Below are positions 1-4,614 of a DNA stretch of 5,970 nucleotides, one piece after another. Under the pieces are notes generated by a model. The model saw nothing but the letters and a program-made list of their open reading frames with translations, did no database searches and was not told the DNA's origin. Within the stretch, counting starts at the first letter, position 1; each line of letters starts with the position of its first letter. A program made the position numbers and the translations under genes. Source of the DNA: a bacterium (lineage in GTDB: Bacteria; ARS69); the NCBI GenBank assembly GCA_025774805.1, contig JALGZR010000161.1, forward strand, positions 1 to 5,970, read 5' to 3'.

Positions 1-2
1 GA

Positions 3-233
3 GTGACCCACCGCGACGACCTAACGGCGGCCCACGCGCGGATCGCGGCGCTCGAGCTGGAAGTCGCGGACCTGCGGGAGAACTCTCTCGACCGTACGGT
101 GAAAGAGGCATTGGCGGCGAAGGGATCGATTATCACCCGAAACTCCGACTCGCGAGTGATCGCGGTCGTCGTTCCGATCGAGTTAGCAGAAAGGCTCGGA
201 CTGAGAATCGTACAGAGTGAGGAAGGCGAATGA
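3..233 (+). CDS. Small coiled-coil hypothetical protein, 76 aa
   Basis: I do not recognise this protein. It begins with GTG at the very edge of the window, so the true start may lie upstream. The first three bases read GAG and are followed by TGA, which allows an upstream gene to end in a GTGA overlap here, but one codon cannot prove that. Residues 8-40 are rich in Ala, Leu, Glu and Arg with heptad-like spacing (AARIAALELEVADLR-like helix) and probably form a coiled coil. Residues 42-70 look like a compact beta/helix unit ending in PIELAERLGLRI, which resembles small DNA-binding or regulator tails without a diagnostic motif. It ends 31 bases before the next gene on the same strand, so the two probably share a transcript. 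Function unknown; coding status is supported by strong third-position GC and co-orientation. Confidence 0.6.
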   Translation: MTHRDDLTAAHARIAALELEVADLRENSLDRTVKEALAAKGSIITRNSDSRVIAVVVPIELAERLGLRIVQSEEGE

Positions 234-264
234 GATATAAGATCCCGATTATTGGGAGGACGAG

Positions 265-879
265 ATGAGCGAAGAGAGGGATCCCATGGATCCTACGACG
301 GAGAAGAAGCAACCCACGTTCGAGGAGCGGATCGACGATCTGACCCTGAAGGTCGACCGGCAGCGCCAGCTCCTCGACCGCACCGAGAACCAGATCCGGA
401 TGCTGGACGCGGCCCTTGGCAAGACGATGGGCATGCTCCAGGGCACGGCGAAGATGGCGTCGATCGTGCTGGATTTCCTCGACTGGAAGTTCGGCGAGCG
501 GTGGGATCGTGGGGCCCGGAAGGAGTACACCCGTCGGGTGGAGCTAGGGAACAAACGTCTGGAGCTACTGGACAAGGCCCGCAAGGCCTACGACCTGGAC
601 GAGCAGGAGAAAACCGACGTGGTCAGGGAGCTACACGAGTTGGCCCGGGAGCTGGGCACCATGATTATGGACGTCCGCGAGGTTGTGCTGCTGTACACCA
701 ACACCGGTGACGTCATGGCCGCCGTCGACTACCTCGAGGAGGTGCGGTCACAGGGGGTACCCCCGGAGATCGAGTCGCTGGTCGAGCAGCTCCTCTACCG
801 TTGCCAGGACCTCGCGGAGAAGGCGGGGGACGAGTCACTCAAGGCGCGGGCGGCGGCGCTGATGAAACCGGGGAACTGA
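265..879 (+). CDS. All-helical hypothetical protein, 204 aa
   Basis: Unrecognised protein. The start is set by GGGAGG five bases before ATG 265; a later in-frame ATG at 286 has no comparable site. It is predicted soluble: no signal peptide or membrane segment is visible. Residues about 18-60 (FEERIDDLTLKVDRQRQLLD and onward) read as an amphipathic, coiled-coil-like helix. A less charged middle part contains a Trp/Phe-rich patch (IVLDFLDWKFGERWD, residues about 67-81). Residues 85-200 are charged helices, with DVMAAVDYLEEV near 150. The overall impression is an alpha-helical oligomerising or structural/accessory protein. It follows the 76-residue coiled-coil gene at short distance, and both may contribute to one complex. 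Directly downstream is a decayed nuclease remnant rather than another intact gene. No function can be assigned from sequence alone. Confidence 0.75.
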   Translation: MSEERDPMDPTTEKKQPTFEERIDDLTLKVDRQRQLLDRTENQIRMLDAALGKTMGMLQGTAKMASIVLDFLDWKFGERWDRGARKEYTRRVELGNKRLELLDKARKAYDLDEQEKTDVVRELHELARELGTMIMDVREVVLLYTNTGDVMAAVDYLEEVRSQGVPPEIESLVEQLLYRCQDLAEKAGDESLKARAAALMKPGN

Positions 880-924
880 CCGGTGGTTCGCCCGGCGACC
901 TAGCGAATGGCCGAGGTTTTCTGA

Positions 925-1116
925 TGGAATCGAGACGCCGGGCGAGGAGCCAAGTACACCCGGAGCAGGCGACCCGTCTATCTCGAGTGGTTCCGGGCGG
1001 TCGGCTCCCGGAGCGGGGCCCAGCGACTCGAGGCGAGGGTCAAGCGGACGAGCGGACGAGGCAAGGAGGCGCTGATCCTCGGGGGGCGCGAACCGGACGG
1101 GACGAGCAGATCCTGA
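925..1116 (+). pseudogene. GIY-YIG nuclease, C-terminal remnant
   Basis: This frame has no start codon near its beginning and is preceded in frame by TGA at 922-924, yet it translates into a recognisable C-terminal half of a small YhbQ/UvrC-type GIY-YIG endonuclease. Residues 5-18 read AGRGAKYTRSRRPV, the family's conserved segment after the nuclease helix. L35-E36 in QRLEARVKR matches the region with the metal-binding glutamate, followed by K..LI. Typical members are 80-100 residues; here about 40 N-terminal residues, including the GIY strand, are missing. In the adjacent frame, bases 876-905 encode LTGGSPGDLA, which resembles the YIG-strand region, and a single +1 shift near 924 would join it to this frame. 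The N-terminus is still absent, because that space is occupied by the end of the 204-residue gene. Most likely a truncated, frameshifted relic. The motif match is seen directly; loss of function is inferred. Confidence 0.62.
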
Positions 1117-1134
1117 GCCGATCGGGGGAATTGA

Positions 1135-1935
1135 ATGAATGAATTCGAGACTGAGACCGACCTCTGTCGGGCGTTCCTCGACGGGCTCCCACCGGACTGG
1201 ACGGCCTACCCGGAGACCGCAGGTTGGGACGTCCTGCTCGTTCGAAACGGCGTCCAGGTGGGGATCCAGGCGAAACTTCGGGCGAACCAGGAGGTCCTGC
1301 TCCAGGCGCTCCCCACGCTGAGAATCTGGAGGGAGCGCCAGAGAATCAGTGGACCGCGCTACCGGGGGATCCTCGTGGAGCGGACCACCGGTAGGACAGA
1401 GGAATCTAGAAGGACCAACCTCCACCGATTCGCGGCGATCGCCCGGCACCTCCGACTGCTCGTTCTCAGACCACCGACCGAGAGTCACCTCCCCTTCCCC
1501 GACGATTGGTTGGGGAGAGCCGAACCGAACGGGCTCAACCGTCGCATGAGCTACCAGCTCGTCCGGCGCGCGCGACCGACATCGATCGACTGGCGGTGGT
1601 ATCGATGGAATCCAAGTAGACCAGAGGATCTCCCACCGGTCGTCCCGAGGGTCCCCGCGGGCGTCCCAAGTCCGGAGGTCGTCAGCCTATGGAGCGTCGC
1701 GGCCGTCCGCCTGGAGCTGCTCTGCCGGGAGCGAGGGTTCGTTACGGCCCGGGACGCCAGGGAAATCCGAGACGACCTCGGGGCGAAGTGGAACCCCTCG
1801 ACCCTCTTGAAGCGGTTCTTCGAGCACCGGCCACCCCCGAGGGGAAGGTGGGTGCTTCACTCCCGGTGGCTACCCCCGAGTAGGCGCCACCCGGGGACGG
1901 CCGTCTCCCTCGGGATTACTGAGAAACTCGAGTAG
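1135..1935 (+). CDS. PD-(D/E)XK-like nuclease family protein, 266 aa
   Basis: Probable nuclease-fold protein. Residues 25-58 carry the pattern YPETAGWDVLLV then GVQVGIQAKLRANQEV: D32 in the GWD strand, a hydrophobic strand, and Q45-x-K47 in the next strand followed by a helix with Q57. This is the arrangement of the PD-(D/E)XK superfamily, with Gln in place of the usual Glu of the E-x-K pair, a change seen in some members. A compatible acidic residue, E27, precedes it. Residues about 183-245 (VVSLWSVAAVRLELLCRERG, then TARDAREIRDD and LLKRFF) look like a winged-helix-type DNA-binding region. The ATG follows GGGGGA at a six-base gap. The gene lies 18 bases after a GIY-YIG remnant, so two nuclease types sit side by side. 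Its target (foreign DNA, own replication intermediates or RNA) cannot be read from sequence. The fold call is inferred from motif spacing. Confidence 0.65.
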   Translation: MNEFETETDLCRAFLDGLPPDWTAYPETAGWDVLLVRNGVQVGIQAKLRANQEVLLQALPTLRIWRERQRISGPRYRGILVERTTGRTEESRRTNLHRFAAIARHLRLLVLRPPTESHLPFPDDWLGRAEPNGLNRRMSYQLVRRARPTSIDWRWYRWNPSRPEDLPPVVPRVPAGVPSPEVVSLWSVAAVRLELLCRERGFVTARDAREIRDDLGAKWNPSTLLKRFFEHRPPPRGRWVLHSRWLPPSRRHPGTAVSLGITEKLE

Positions 1936-1987
1936 GCCCCGTACGGGGAGAGCTCATCCCGGATCAACCTGCCTCCGGAGCGGGGAA

Positions 1988-2036
1988 CCGAAGTGGCTCC
2001 CCTGGAGGTCGAGTGCCACCCGTGGAGCCACTTCGG
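1988..2036. repeat. 13-bp perfect inverted repeat
   Basis: CCGAAGTGGCTCC at 1988-2000 is exactly complementary to GGAGCCACTTCGG at 2024-2036, leaving a 23-base loop. It lies about 50 bases after the stop of the nuclease-like gene. No T-run follows, so it is not a standard intrinsic terminator. It could be an RNA-stabilising 3' structure, part of an origin, or a protein-binding site. Confidence 0.75.
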
Positions 2037-2055
2037 GGGAGAATCGTCGCCGGGG

Positions 2056-2095
2056 GAGGGGAAGTGGAAGACGGGACGGTCTTCCTTTTCCTCCC
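2056..2095 (+). terminator. Long hairpin with internal T-tract, possible terminator
   Basis: GGAAGA at 2066-2071 pairs with TCTTCC at 2080-2085 around an 8-base loop. After one T-T mismatch the stem continues as 2058-2064 with 2087-2093, including two G-T wobbles, giving a stem of about 13 pairs. TTTT at 2086-2089 follows the inner stem, so the inner part alone resembles a weak intrinsic terminator for the + strand genes ending at 1935. The purine-rich left arm and pyrimidine-rich right arm make chance less likely, but termination is inferred. Confidence 0.4.
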
Positions 2096-2101
2096 ACGAA
2101 C

Positions 2102-2180
2102 TGCACCAAAATGGTGCAGTCTCCGAGCGGTTGCACCAAAATGGTGCAGTCTCCCATGGCAACTGATCCATTTTGGTGCA
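2102..2180. promoter_or_regulatory. Three phased 17-bp palindromes, NtrC-like
   Basis: TGCACCAAAATGGTGCA occurs identically at 2102-2118 and 2132-2148. TGATCCATTTTGGTGCA at 2164-2180 matches the inverse of the same site at 15 of 17 positions. Centres at 2110, 2140 and 2172 are 30 and 32 bases apart, about three helical turns, so all three face the same side of the helix. The first two copies share a 23-base identity that continues into CTCC. The form TGCACC-N5-GGTGCA is the known enterobacterial NtrC site, and glnA has paired sites at similar spacing. No sigma54 promoter or nitrogen gene is visible here. Binding by a dimeric repressor or a replication initiator (iterons) is equally possible. 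Confidence 0.7.
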
Positions 2181-2199
2181 GTCGGAGATCAGGGATGCT

Positions 2200-2211
2200 G
2201 GGCGGCCGCCC
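2200..2211. repeat. 12-bp perfect palindrome
   Basis: GGGCGGCCGCCC is fully self-complementary with no loop. It lies 20 bases after the last of the three 17-bp palindromes. In a GC-rich background it may be chance; it is listed because it adds to the density of dyad symmetry here. Confidence 0.5.
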
Positions 2212-2283
2212 TCCCCTGCCGAGGCGACTCGTTTGGGATTCGGCCTCTCGATCCTCCACTGTCGGTGGACGCCGAGGGCCTCG

Positions 2284-2317
2284 CCGGGGTCACTTCTCGA
2301 CCCGTGTGGGACCCCGG
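2284..2317. repeat. 8-bp inverted repeat CCGGGGTC / GACCCCGG
   Basis: CCGGGGTC at 2284-2291 is complementary to GACCCCGG at 2310-2317 with an 18-base loop. The right arm is reused as a direct repeat at 2378 (GACCCCGGG), so the arms recur beyond this one hairpin. Function unknown. Confidence 0.45.
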
Positions 2318-2350
2318 GTGCAGACTGTGGGAACCGTTGCACTATTTCTA

Positions 2351-2371
2351 CCTATGCAAGAGCTGCATAGG
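2351..2371. repeat. 8-bp hairpin CCTATGCA / TGCATAGG
   Basis: CCTATGCA at 2351-2358 and TGCATAGG at 2364-2371 form a perfect 8-bp stem with a 5-base loop AGAGC. It is more AT-rich than its surroundings, follows a small AT-rich patch (ACTATTTCTA, 2341-2350), and is continued by the short dyad GTCA-AC-TGAC at 2371-2380. It could be an operator or an origin hairpin. Confidence 0.55.
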
Positions 2372-2474
2372 TCAACTGACCCCGGGGGTGCGGCCGGATC
2401 TGTGGGGGGACGCCGGGGTATAGGCACGGGGACCCACCTCTCAGGTGCGGCCGCGGTTTTCCCGGAGTTCGTTT

Positions 2475-2490
2475 CTTACTTTGGAGTAAG
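2475..2490. repeat. 6-bp hairpin and TCTTA-N8-TAAG motif
   Basis: CTTACT-TTGG-AGTAAG is a perfect 6-bp stem with a 4-base loop. It also contains TCTTA-N8-TAAG (2474-2490), the same spaced inverted repeat found in both + strand promoters at 4596 and 5473. It begins 16 bases beyond the minus-strand stop at 2506, so it could be a 3' hairpin for that block. No T-run follows on the minus strand. Confidence 0.35.
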
Positions 2491-2505
2491 GAGAGGTGGA
2501 AAAGA

Positions 2506-2697
2506 TCAGTCCGTCTCCGGCTCCGGACGGAGGAGTAGCCCCGTGAGCGGGGCGGAGACGACGTCGCCGCCGGGGTGGCACTCCTCGTGGGCAGTCCCGA
2601 GGAGTACCCCGGGGACGTCGGTCGTCCCCCGGAGGGGTCGGAACTTACTCGCCCTCCGCTGCCCCGGGAGGAACGCCCGGTCGCAGACGAAGCAGCG
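2506..2697 (-). CDS. Zinc-binding-like frame without a start codon, 63 codons
   Basis: Directly after the TAA stop of the 81-residue gene, and in the same frame, the minus strand stays open for 63 codons to TGA at 2508-2506. Its third positions are almost all G or C. The translation begins RCFVCDRAFLPGQ and later contains TAHEECHPGGDV. One CxxC pair followed by an H-x-x-C unit is the layout of small zinc-binding proteins. There is no ATG, GTG or TTG near its beginning. GGGAGG sits five bases before its first codon (CGC), where a start codon would be expected. Options: the C-terminal half of a fused protein cut by a nonsense mutation (TAC/TAT to TAA), stop readthrough, a rare start codon, or a sequence error. 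Coding constraint is inferred from codon use and the Cys/His pattern; no family is assigned. Confidence 0.5.
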   Translation of the reverse strand, partial: RCFVCDRAFLPGQRRASKFRPLRGTTDVPGVLLGTAHEECHPGGDVVSAPLTGLLLRPEPETD

Positions 2698-2943
2698 TTA
2701 TTCCTCCCGGTGCTCTAGATCCGGGACCGAGTGCGGCCTGTTGTGGATCACGATCTCGTCGCTCTCCGATGTCTCGACCTTCAGGTCTATCCTGCCGTCC
2801 TCGAGGAACGTGTAGTCCGCGCCCGGTCTGAGTGCCTTTCCGTTCAGGTGCACGTAGACGTAGGAATTCTCCCTGGTGACCCCGCGCAGGGTTGGAACTA
2901 TCGCGTCGGCTCTCCAGTAGCTCTCCGGGTCGATCTTCCTCAT
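2698..2943 (-). CDS. Small protein with phage-tail-like NG...PGxDYT motif, 81 aa
   Basis: The start is well supported: GGAGG lies seven bases before ATG 2943. Residues 29-66 read VYVHLNGKALRPGADYTF, then a short acidic turn, IDLKVE and SDEIVI. This V-x-LNG-x-x-L-x-PG-x-DYT-x(n)-DEI pattern of short beta strands is common in tail-fibre and other virion proteins of phages, where it forms small beta repeats. Here only one unit is present, with an N-terminal helix-like lead (residues 1-28). The protein is too short to be a tail fibre by itself. It ends in TAA with an open frame behind it (see 2506-2697), so the full product may originally have been about 145 residues. It is in line with the minus-strand coiled-coil genes upstream but has its own leader. 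The motif is seen; a structural phage role is inferred. Confidence 0.7.
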   Translation of the reverse strand: MRKIDPESYWRADAIVPTLRGVTRENSYVYVHLNGKALRPGADYTFLEDGRIDLKVETSESDEIVIHNRPHSVPDLEHREE

Positions 2944-2990
2944 TTTTTCGCCTCCGTCTTCGCTTCGAAGTCCCTCGAATCGTGGTAAAC

Positions 2991-3230
2991 TCAGGTAAAA
3001 CTAGTGAAATGGGTGTGAACCATCGACCTCCTCGGGATCGTTGGCTTTCCTCGCTTCGGCGGTTCCTCCGGCGCCCGGGTGCACTCCGCGCTACCCCGTT
3101 TCGTTCGCGGTTTTTGCCGGTTTTTTGGATGAGTGTCGGGAATTTCAGGGGAGCGGGGGTCCGGGAGGATCGCCACCATCGCCACCCGTTCGCCGTCGCT
3201 CAGCAGTTTGTCGCGGTACTTCTCCTCCAT
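2991..3230 (-). CDS. Small basic hypothetical protein, 79 aa
   Basis: Starts with ATG 3230 behind an excellent Shine-Dalgarno sequence (GGAGGAG, five-base gap), nine bases after the stop of the 412-residue coiled-coil gene, so the two are almost certainly co-transcribed. Residues 1-32 (EEKYRDKLLSDGERVAMVAI) look genuine and resemble the last part of the upstream protein (SEGGKRVQLVAIV), as if a short helix-strand unit were reused. Residues 36-79 are rich in Lys, Arg, Pro and Thr, with poorer third-position GC, and the end runs into the AGGTAAAA motif upstream of the 81-residue gene. The C-terminal part may therefore be a disordered basic tail or the result of a frameshift. Function unknown. 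Confidence 0.55.
   Translation of the reverse strand: MEEKYRDKLLSDGERVAMVAILPDPRSPEIPDTHPKNRQKPRTKRGSAECTRAPEEPPKRGKPTIPRRSMVHTHFTSFT
2993..3010 (-). promoter_or_regulatory. Possible promoter element for the 81-aa gene
   Basis: On the minus strand the sequence reads ATTTCACTAGTTTTACCT. A close relative, ATTTCACTCGGGATTTAACCT (21 bases with a 3-base insertion, 4545-4525), precedes the coiled-coil gene. Both lie about 50-70 bases before their starts. The shared string suggests a common promoter or operator; no clean -35/-10 pair is evident here, so the call is tentative. Confidence 0.35.
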
Positions 3231-3239
3231 CGTCTCCTC

Positions 3240-4478
3240 CTACTCCGGGATACCCCGACTGCCCTGCTTCACGATCGCGACCAACTGGACCCGCTTCCCT
3301 CCCTCCGATGCCGACTCGAACGCCGCGTCGGCGTCCCCGCGCGCGTCGAAGTAGGTTACGTCCGGGCGTTCCACTGCCCCCTCCCTCAGGTGGTACCGGA
3401 TCACCGCCCACTTCCGGACTCCGCCGAGGTCGTTCGCCCGCTCCAGCGCCCTCCGGAGCTCGCCGTCGTCCCGCTCGCCCGCCGGTTTCAGGTCGCACTG
3501 GATCAGGAAGTCGATCGTACACCTCGCCAGGTCCGCGTGCATGTCCCGCTCGGCCTCCAGCTCCACGATCCTTCGGGCGTCCCCGTCGCGGATCCCGCGG
3601 GCGGCGTGCACCTCGTCCCCCGCGTCCTTCGCCGCCTCCCTGGCGGTCTCGAGCTCCTTCTCCGCCTTTGCCAGCCTCCGCCGGAGGTCGTCCGCCAGCT
3701 TGTCCAGAGTCTCGCACCTCCCCTCCAGTCGCCGGTTCTCGGCCGCCGCCATCCCCAGCGACCGCTCGAGGTCCGCGATCCGCTCGCTCGGTCCTGTCGG
3801 CTTAGTCTCGAGATCGTCGAGGCGTCTCCGGAGATCGAGGATCTGGATGCTCTCCTCGTCCGCATGCGCCGTTCTGGCGACGTTTAGCTCCTCGGTATCC
3901 TCGACGAGCTGCGCGGTCTTCCAGATGAGCCGCGTGATTGCGCGGTCGTGCTCCTCGAGAGTCCGCCGCGTCTCCTCGAGCGTAATCGGGACCTCCGGCT
4001 CCGGGAACTCCCCGTCTGGGAACGACCGCGCATCCCCCGGGGTCCAGTCCCGCGTGTCCACCTCGCCGCCGCTCGGAAGGGTTACCCTCGTTTCGGCCGC
4101 GACGCGGCGCCCCCGACCCGCGTCGTCCAGGTGGTCCTCGAGCCCGGCGACCCGGATCTCGAGTCGCTCGAGTCGCTCGACCCGCTCGAGGAGGTCTCGT
4201 GTCGTCCTCCCGAGCGTCTCGACATGCGTCGTCAGCTCGAGGTTCGACATCAGGTTACCGCGCGTCTCGTCGCTCAACGAGGGGAGCTCGTCGCCCTCCC
4301 CGGTTCCGATCGCGTTCCGTGCCTCGTCGTCAATTGTGACCTCCTGACGATCTTTATCCGCGATGAGTTTTAACCGATCGACCGTTGAAACCACCGAGCT
4401 TTTCGTCGCCCGGCTTATCTCAGCGGCGTCAACCGCTTCCCGCGGAACCCCAGAGGCCTCCGGCGCATGGAAACCCAC
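3240..4478 (-). CDS. Coiled-coil protein with possible N-terminal winged helix, 412 aa
   Basis: The first codon is GTG at 4478, preceded by GAGGAG with an eight-base gap. Residues 14-57 (EAVDAAEISRATKSSVVSTV, DRLKLIADKDRQEVTI, DDEARNAI) look like a helix-turn-helix followed by a short wing. Residues 82-118 form a Leu/Arg/Glu coiled coil (LERVERLERLE), 125-165 a Pro/Gly-rich linker, and 166-315 a long coiled coil with repeated LxDLxxRL and LEAE segments. Residues 353-405 (VRKWAVIRYHLREG to RVQLVAIV) suggest a small alpha/beta end domain. The plan of DNA-binding head plus long helical tail resembles KfrA-type plasmid proteins, but the end domain does not, and phage scaffold or tail proteins are also long coiled coils. 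It leads an operon with the 79-residue gene and is divergent from the 4621 gene. Coding status is firm; the role is inferred. Confidence 0.75.
   Translation of the reverse strand: MGFHAPEASGVPREAVDAAEISRATKSSVVSTVDRLKLIADKDRQEVTIDDEARNAIGTGEGDELPSLSDETRGNLMSNLELTTHVETLGRTTRDLLERVERLERLEIRVAGLEDHLDDAGRGRRVAAETRVTLPSGGEVDTRDWTPGDARSFPDGEFPEPEVPITLEETRRTLEEHDRAITRLIWKTAQLVEDTEELNVARTAHADEESIQILDLRRRLDDLETKPTGPSERIADLERSLGMAAAENRRLEGRCETLDKLADDLRRRLAKAEKELETAREAAKDAGDEVHAARGIRDGDARRIVELEAERDMHADLARCTIDFLIQCDLKPAGERDDGELRRALERANDLGGVRKWAVIRYHLREGAVERPDVTYFDARGDADAAFESASEGGKRVQLVAIVKQGSRGIPE
4163..4189. repeat. 9-bp tandem repeat inside coiled-coil gene
   Basis: GTCGCTCGA occurs twice in tandem (4163-4171, 4172-4180), followed by the variant CCCGCTCGA (4181-4189). 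On the coding minus strand it encodes the repeated ERVERLERLE stretch at residues about 98-107. It is most simply a slippage-derived expansion within a coiled coil. Confidence 0.6.
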
Positions 4479-4502
4479 CCGATCGGCTCCTCGCTTCCTT
4501 GT

Positions 4503-4548
4503 CGGTTAACCGAGATGAGTTTTTAGGTTAAATCCCGAGTGAAATCAA
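4503..4548 (-). promoter_or_regulatory. Minus-strand promoter with CGGTTAACCG palindrome
   Basis: Read on the minus strand, TTGATT (4548-4543) and TAAAAA (4525-4520) are separated by 17 bases and form a plausible though imperfect sigma70 promoter for the coiled-coil gene starting at 4478. The segment between contains ATTTCACT, shared with the region before the 81-residue gene. Downstream, the perfect 10-bp palindrome CGGTTAACCG at 4503-4512 lies near the expected transcript start and could be an operator. All roles are inferred from position. Confidence 0.42.
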
Positions 4549-4586
4549 CGGTCGAATTTTTTTACGAGAAAGTGACCGCGGAGGGG

Positions 4587-4614
4587 TGGACATATTCTTA
4601 TCCTGTGTTAAGAT
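4587..4614 (+). promoter_or_regulatory. Twin promoter copy 1: TGGACA-N16-TAAGAT
   Basis: A -35-like TGGACA (4587-4592), a 16-base spacer ending in TGT, and TAAGAT (4609-4614) form an extended -10 promoter (TGTTAAGAT). Transcription should start near 4621, exactly at an ATG. The same sequence recurs before 5498 at identical distance. TCTTA-N8-TAAGA within it is an inverted repeat that may be an operator. An archaeal reading (TATA-like CATATTCTTA 21-30 bases before a leaderless ATG) is possible but the box is poor. A T-tract lies at 4557-4563. Confidence 0.68.

Larger units (their letters stand above)
1936..2505. other. Gene-free region rich in inverted repeats
   Basis: About 570 bases lie between the nuclease-like gene and the minus-strand frame ending at 2506. 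Open frames cross it on both strands, but their translations are low-complexity Pro/Arg/Gly/Ser strings with no motif and no ribosome-binding site. What it does hold is dyad symmetry, listed separately: a 13-bp inverted repeat, a long hairpin, three 17-bp palindromes, a 12-bp palindrome, an 8-bp hairpin and an 8-bp inverted repeat. An imperfect direct repeat beginning GACCCCGGG occurs at 2310 and 2378. Candidate roles are a replication origin, a control region or a structured RNA; the sequence does not decide between them. Confidence 0.6.

Noticed and set aside
835-1488. Minus-strand open frame of 217 codons across the nuclease-like gene
   Set aside because: It lies antisense to the GIY-YIG remnant and the PD-(D/E)XK-like gene, its translation has no motif, and no ribosome-binding site supports it. 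A long antisense frame is expected in GC-rich coding DNA.
2102-2180. CRISPR array
   Set aside because: Only two exact repeats 30 bases apart, each a complete palindrome, with a third in inverse form. Spacers of about 13 bases are too short and no cas genes are visible.
1857-2342. Minus-strand open frame of 161 codons over the palindromes
   Set aside because: The palindromes would encode repeated TAPFWC segments, but codon use and the absence of a Shine-Dalgarno sequence or motif argue for a non-coding region.
1936-2505. tRNA gene or attachment site
   Set aside because: No T-arm-like GGTTCRA sequence, cloverleaf or CCA end could be found, and no integrase gene is present.
1936-2700. Sigma54 promoter to pair with the NtrC-like sites
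   Set aside because: The best candidates (GGCACG near 2426, TGGCAC at 2576) lack the matching -12 TTGC element at the required distance; no site on the reverse strand fits either.
2111-2815. Plus-strand open frame of 234 codons through the repeat region
   Set aside because: It starts inside a palindrome, reads Ser/Arg/Gly/Pro-rich low-complexity protein, and overlaps the better supported minus-strand frames.
2892-4373. Several long plus-strand frames opposite the coiled-coil gene
   Set aside because: They are Arg/Ser/Pro-rich mirror images of a biased, Glu/Arg/Leu-rich coding strand and have no independent support.
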